Under the pieces are notes generated by a model. It was given only the letters and a program-made list of their open reading frames with translations, ran no database searches and was not told where the DNA came from. From Linanthus parryae (Eukaryota; Streptophyta; Magnoliopsida; Ericales; Polemoniaceae): a stretch of DNA of 64,000 bases. Location of the stretch: the NCBI GenBank assembly GCA_023055425.1, contig JALGPY010000006.1, positions 77,560,435 to 77,624,434 on the forward strand. Reading direction: 5' to 3'. Shown piece by piece: positions 59,970 through 64,000 of this stretch; position 1 is the stretch's first letter, and each line of letters begins with the position of its first letter. A program made the translations under genes and the position numbers.

Positions 59970-62900
59970 TGTCATATCCCCCTCCCGCCGACCCCGATTA
60001 GCGATGATAAAACCTTACGTTAACGCGAGGAGGGCGCGACATGCCGGTGCGGCCTCGACTCGTCGAGAGGCTAAACGAGTTATTTTTAAAGTCGTGATTT
60101 AAATTTCTTCAAAAACTTTGCGGACGCGTAATTGACAAATTACTTGGGGTCGTCATGATAAACAATTTCACTTGTAAAGAAAAGAAAGATGGAACTTGAA
60201 AATTCAATATCATTTAGTCCTCTCGACTCTTAACATAAACATAGCATAAACCGGGAAGTGTTCTAGGTATCATACAAGGCTCATAGAAGGTCTTATATAC
60301 CTACTTACACAACATTTACAGTCTTAATACAAATAACAAACATGTACATAATCGCTTCAAGTTATCTAACATATTTGCAACATATGAGCAAATAAGCATC
60401 TTCAAGCCAACACGCCAACACATATAAACTTAATGCCTTGCTACTCCTTAGTTATTACGTGTCCTTAAAACCTGAAAAAGGGTAACGTGAAAGGGTGAGC
60501 TCAACTAGCTCAGTGAGTTACATTTACGACCCTCCGTAGGTTTAGAAAATAAAAAGAGGCTAACTTTCCCATGGAGCATCATGAACATAATCCATAGTCA
60601 TACATACATATACTTGTGAAACTTGAAAGATCATGGCATACATAGAAATAACTTTTATCATAAAGAAAGCGTAACGTAAAGCATAACTTGTATCATATGA
60701 AATCGTATTGTTCCAAGTAGGAACCTTGCTTGTTCTCGCGTAGAGACCTTATCATACATAAACGTGTTTTCTTAGTTTCTTATCTTATGACCTGTGTAAC
60801 CTTCGTGAATTAACATAACGTAACATAGGGACATGTCCATCGCGATGGCTCGTGAGGCGACGCGTTGCTTGCTTATATTGCCCCGTCAAAAGGGCCGTAG
60901 CCTGCCTATACCCGACCGGGGGTTTCACTCCGGTACCGTGGACTTTCTGAAACCGTGTTTTATCTTATGAATCATCCTTTATTTTTCTTAGCATCCATGG
61001 GGCATAGAACGTTTACTTGTTTCGAAAGCATCCATACATACATAATAGGGAAACATGAACATACATAAGCTTGTAAGAAACTTGAGGTTCGGTACAAACT
61101 TCGGGAGGTAGGGTAACTCACCTTGCGAGCTTAATCCATTTACTTAAGATTCTTTAGTCCAAGTTCCATAAACTTTTAATTAGCACATAAGCATCAACTC
61201 CAACATCACGTAAATAGCAAAGAAGGATACAAATCATACATATAAGCACTTAGCACGAAATTATTTCAAACATAGCATATAATCACTTGGCACAAAATCT
61301 TTCCAAACATAGCACATTCTCAAATCACTTAGCTAAACGACACTAGTCTTATCAATGCAAGATGAACTAACTTCTCACATATTCATATCTAGAACCTTAT
61401 ACTTATTATTAGATGCATATAACATGTCTAATGCAACACATAAATGCAATATGACATACTATGAAATAAAAATGAGCTTACATAAACTAGCTTTAATAAA
61501 CTTGATAAACTTCTAGATTATGCTCATAAGCAAAATGTAACTATCGCTAGTTTGGAAGTTCATTGGTGACTTAAACTACTTATTTAGGACCCCAAATTTT
61601 GACATAACATAGATAAAGAGTTTAATGAGAACATATAAAATATCAAAAATTATGAAAACTTTTAAGTATTTTTAAACATTAAATTTAAAAGTTGTTTAGG
61701 TGTAAAATAGAGGCTGAAAAGCGGTCTTGCAAATAAATTTATAAAATATTCATAGTAATTCTAAAAATTATGAAATTTTAACTGGAAGTAAATAAAATCT
61801 GTGGGAACAACATATCCATATTTGGTAACTGTTGGAGTAGAATAAGTACATGAAATGTATGAAAAACCTCACTGGTATGGGGTTGAGCAGAGTATTAAAA
61901 CAGAACTGGTTTTTGGCCGATTAAAAATTAAATACAAGCCCAAAGTCTCTGAAATTTTTATTGTAGAAATATCACATGAACTTACACAGACTGTAAGGTT
62001 TTCATAATTTTCTGAAAAGTTTAAGTAATTTCCCCCATTTTGTGAAAATCAGCTAAAAACATGAGTTTTATGGTTCTCTATAATTCAAAACTTGTTGCAT
62101 GCAAGAATCATTCAACAAAAATCTGAAATTAAACTAACACAAGGTCTAAATCATGTACATATCACTAACTAAAACATTTTCTCACATGATTCGAGCAACA
62201 AACATTTTTTTATGACATGCATGAATGTTCAAATGTGGGTTTTATGAAATATGCAACATTCAAGTACCATATGATGATCTAGCCAAGAAAATGATGGAGC
62301 ATGCTTGGAGATGAGGAAGATCAAGTTTAAAAGTTATAAATTAAAGATCAAATAACACATGCAACTCAAGATCAAGCAATTTCATGCCAAGAACATGCAT
62401 TATCTACAAATTTAACACATAAAGAAGAGAAGAGTGCTTACTTATATGTATTGAGAGAAATTAGAGATTAGTCTTGAGCTTGGAGGTTGGAGGTGCTTGG
62501 ATTCATGAGAAAGATGAAGGAAAAGACACCCCCAATGCGTAGTATATCATTGAGCTTGAGTTTTTCATGAATTGAGAGCTAGAAAATGGGGTTTTGAGGG
62601 TGTTTTGTGAGGGTCAACACTCAAAACCGGGAATGGTGTTCTTGAGGGGGCTTTGAGTGTTGAAGAGAGTGAGAGAGAGCATGAGAGGCATGGAGAGTAG
62701 TAGAGAGTGACATGATGGGATATGGGGGTATTCATAGAGCTATGCATGTGATGAGGAATAATATTATATTGTAATTGATAGTTGAATGGATGAAATATTG
62801 GTATACCAACATTATTTGGGAAGACATGCTAGCTTGGGGTAAATTATGTAAAATCCATTAATTGAGAGATTGATGCATAAAAACATAAAATTTGGAACAC

Positions 62901-63098
62901 AATTACAAATTTACATAAAGTTTTGGGGCAACTATACATTTAATACTAACTAACAAGTTGGCACAAACATAACATTCTTGAAAATATTTTCTTTAAAGTC
63001 TAGCATACTTAATAAAATATTAACATTAACACACACATTTAGAAGATAATAATATCGCTTAAAACATAAACGTGCAACAAAATATGCGGGTTACTACA
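59970..63098 (-). mobile_element. Large solo LTR (3,129 bp), probably Ty3/gypsy
   Basis: The plus strand starts TGTCATATCCCCCTCCCG and ends GGGTTACTACA, flanked by a perfect 5-bp duplication acttt (59965-59969 and 63099-63103). Read on the minus strand it begins TGTAGTAACCCG and ends GGGGGATATGACA, a style common in plant gypsy LTRs, so minus is the likely orientation. It contains no coding sequence. The internal region and second LTR are gone, as after unequal recombination. Confidence 0.85.
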
Positions 63099-63103
63099 AC
63101 TTT

Positions 63104-63479
63104 GGTCTTATAAATTGTCTATTGGCTTCTTGACTTCACTTTTTGGCCTCTAACTTGCGTTTTCTTCAATTTTGGCATCATTTTCGCTTGATTTCTTCAA
63201 CATAAGCCCTTCCAACTTCTTCTTTACGTCTCTTGGCCCTCCTAAGCGAATCCTTAGATCATCACTTGAGCTACAATTTGAATTTTAACCTAGAAAATAA
63301 TTGAAAATACCCAAAACTACAAGAACAAAGCATAAGTCCAGAATTAGGGATATAAAGCATAAATTACACATTAAAGGCAAGCTATGAGAGACACATTAAC
63401 CTACTAAAACATGCAATTTCCATTCATCAACATAGACCATGACTTAGAGGTTGTCCCATTAGTATATGCAAGCTATAAT
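63104..63479. other. Unassigned non-coding sequence
   Basis: Pyrimidine-rich then AT-rich sequence without a recognisable gene. The cttcttgacttcactttttgg-type opening could be an old retroelement piece, but I cannot show it. Confidence 0.3.
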
Positions 63480-64000
63480 AGTAAGTTTCTTCTGAAGTTT
63501 CAGTTTCTTTAATTATGTCTTGTAATAGAACCGTTAGGATTAGACTCTTTGCTGAGCATTTATGTGCTTAGCGGAGGATACCTCCGGAGATTCTAGGGAA
63601 TCCAAGTGTAGTTGTCTAGCACTCTAGGATGGGGGTGTTACAAATTTTATCAGAGCATCGTTTCTGTGAAAAGATGGAACTAAAAATTAACTAATAGGTT
63701 AATAGTGTTTTTAGAATTAAAACTGTATAGGAAAGAAGACTAAAACTAGAATTGGACGGTTGGGGAAAGCACTGACAAGAGTGCTATATGTGAATATTTG
63801 GGCAAAATATGACTCTCTAGTTGGAATCTAAGACTGATATTCATACATTGTTGCATTGCTTTATGTGTTAAGAAAAGTGCACAAACTTAAGAAAGAATAA
63901 TGAATGAGGAAACAGTATGTGGATGGTCTCCTAGCGGAATGATCCTGAAATATGACAAAGGGGTTGGTATGGACCCTGCATGGGATAAATCTATATGGAA
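63480..64000 (+). mobile_element. End of a 5' LTR and start of the internal region of a gypsy-like element
   Basis: A sequence ending gggggtgttaca at 63642 is followed by aattttatcagagcatcg. This is the layout of a plant chromovirus 5' LTR end plus PBS (normally TTGGTATCAGAGC), with two changed bases. The part to 64000 is non-coding leader and the body would lie right of the window. The LTR start was not found. Confidence 0.5.

Overview
The window is nuclear DNA of a flowering plant. Its two host genes are split by GT-AG introns and encode typical plant proteins, it carries no bacterial signals, and most of the rest is stacked plant transposable elements. The species cannot be named from sequence alone.

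Layout. (1) 1-11,205, minus strand: the first seven coding exons of a protein phosphatase methylesterase gene (PPME1 type); the 3' part lies left of the window. Its fifth intron holds a 5-kb degenerate Ty1/copia element and its first intron a small hAT-like element. (2) 11.7-16.9 kb: short non-autonomous Helitrons in tandem, then a copia fragment enclosed by two Helitron-like 5' segments in inverted orientation, then an old LTR remnant cut by a hAT-type element. (3) 16.9-31.1 kb: a four-level nest, in which a LINE is split by a plus-strand copia, that copia by a minus-strand copia, and that one by a hAT-type MITE. (4) 31,548-33,922, minus strand: an apparently intact five-exon NRT1/PTR (NPF1-type) transporter of 558 residues. 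(5) 34.6-48.4 kb: a solo LTR, a FAR1/MULE-like fragment, and a second nest, in which a copia is split by a non-coding LTR element that carries a CACTA element in its body and another copia in its LTR. (6) 48.4-50.5 kb: a truncated LTR, a LINE RT fragment and a 478-bp fold-back repeat. (7) 50,695-59,158: a complete, young copia with nearly identical 1,431-bp LTRs and one open gag-pol frame of 1,314 codons. (8) 59.2-64 kb: unassigned DNA, a 3.1-kb solo LTR with perfect target-site duplication, and the start of another LTR element leaving the window.

How it fits together. The two host genes are functionally unrelated: PPME1 demethylates the PP2A catalytic subunit, and NPF proteins are membrane transporters. 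The window mainly records repeated insertion. One copia family with LTRs of about 1.4 kb appears at least five times (12.7, 20.4, 38.9, 48.4 and 50.7 kb); only the 50.7-kb copy looks able to make its own proteins. No wholly new biological system was seen. The least ordinary structures are the mirrored Helitron ends around a copia fragment, the PPME1 intron that splits the catalytic serine codon and now carries 5 kb of transposon, and the unassigned fold-back.
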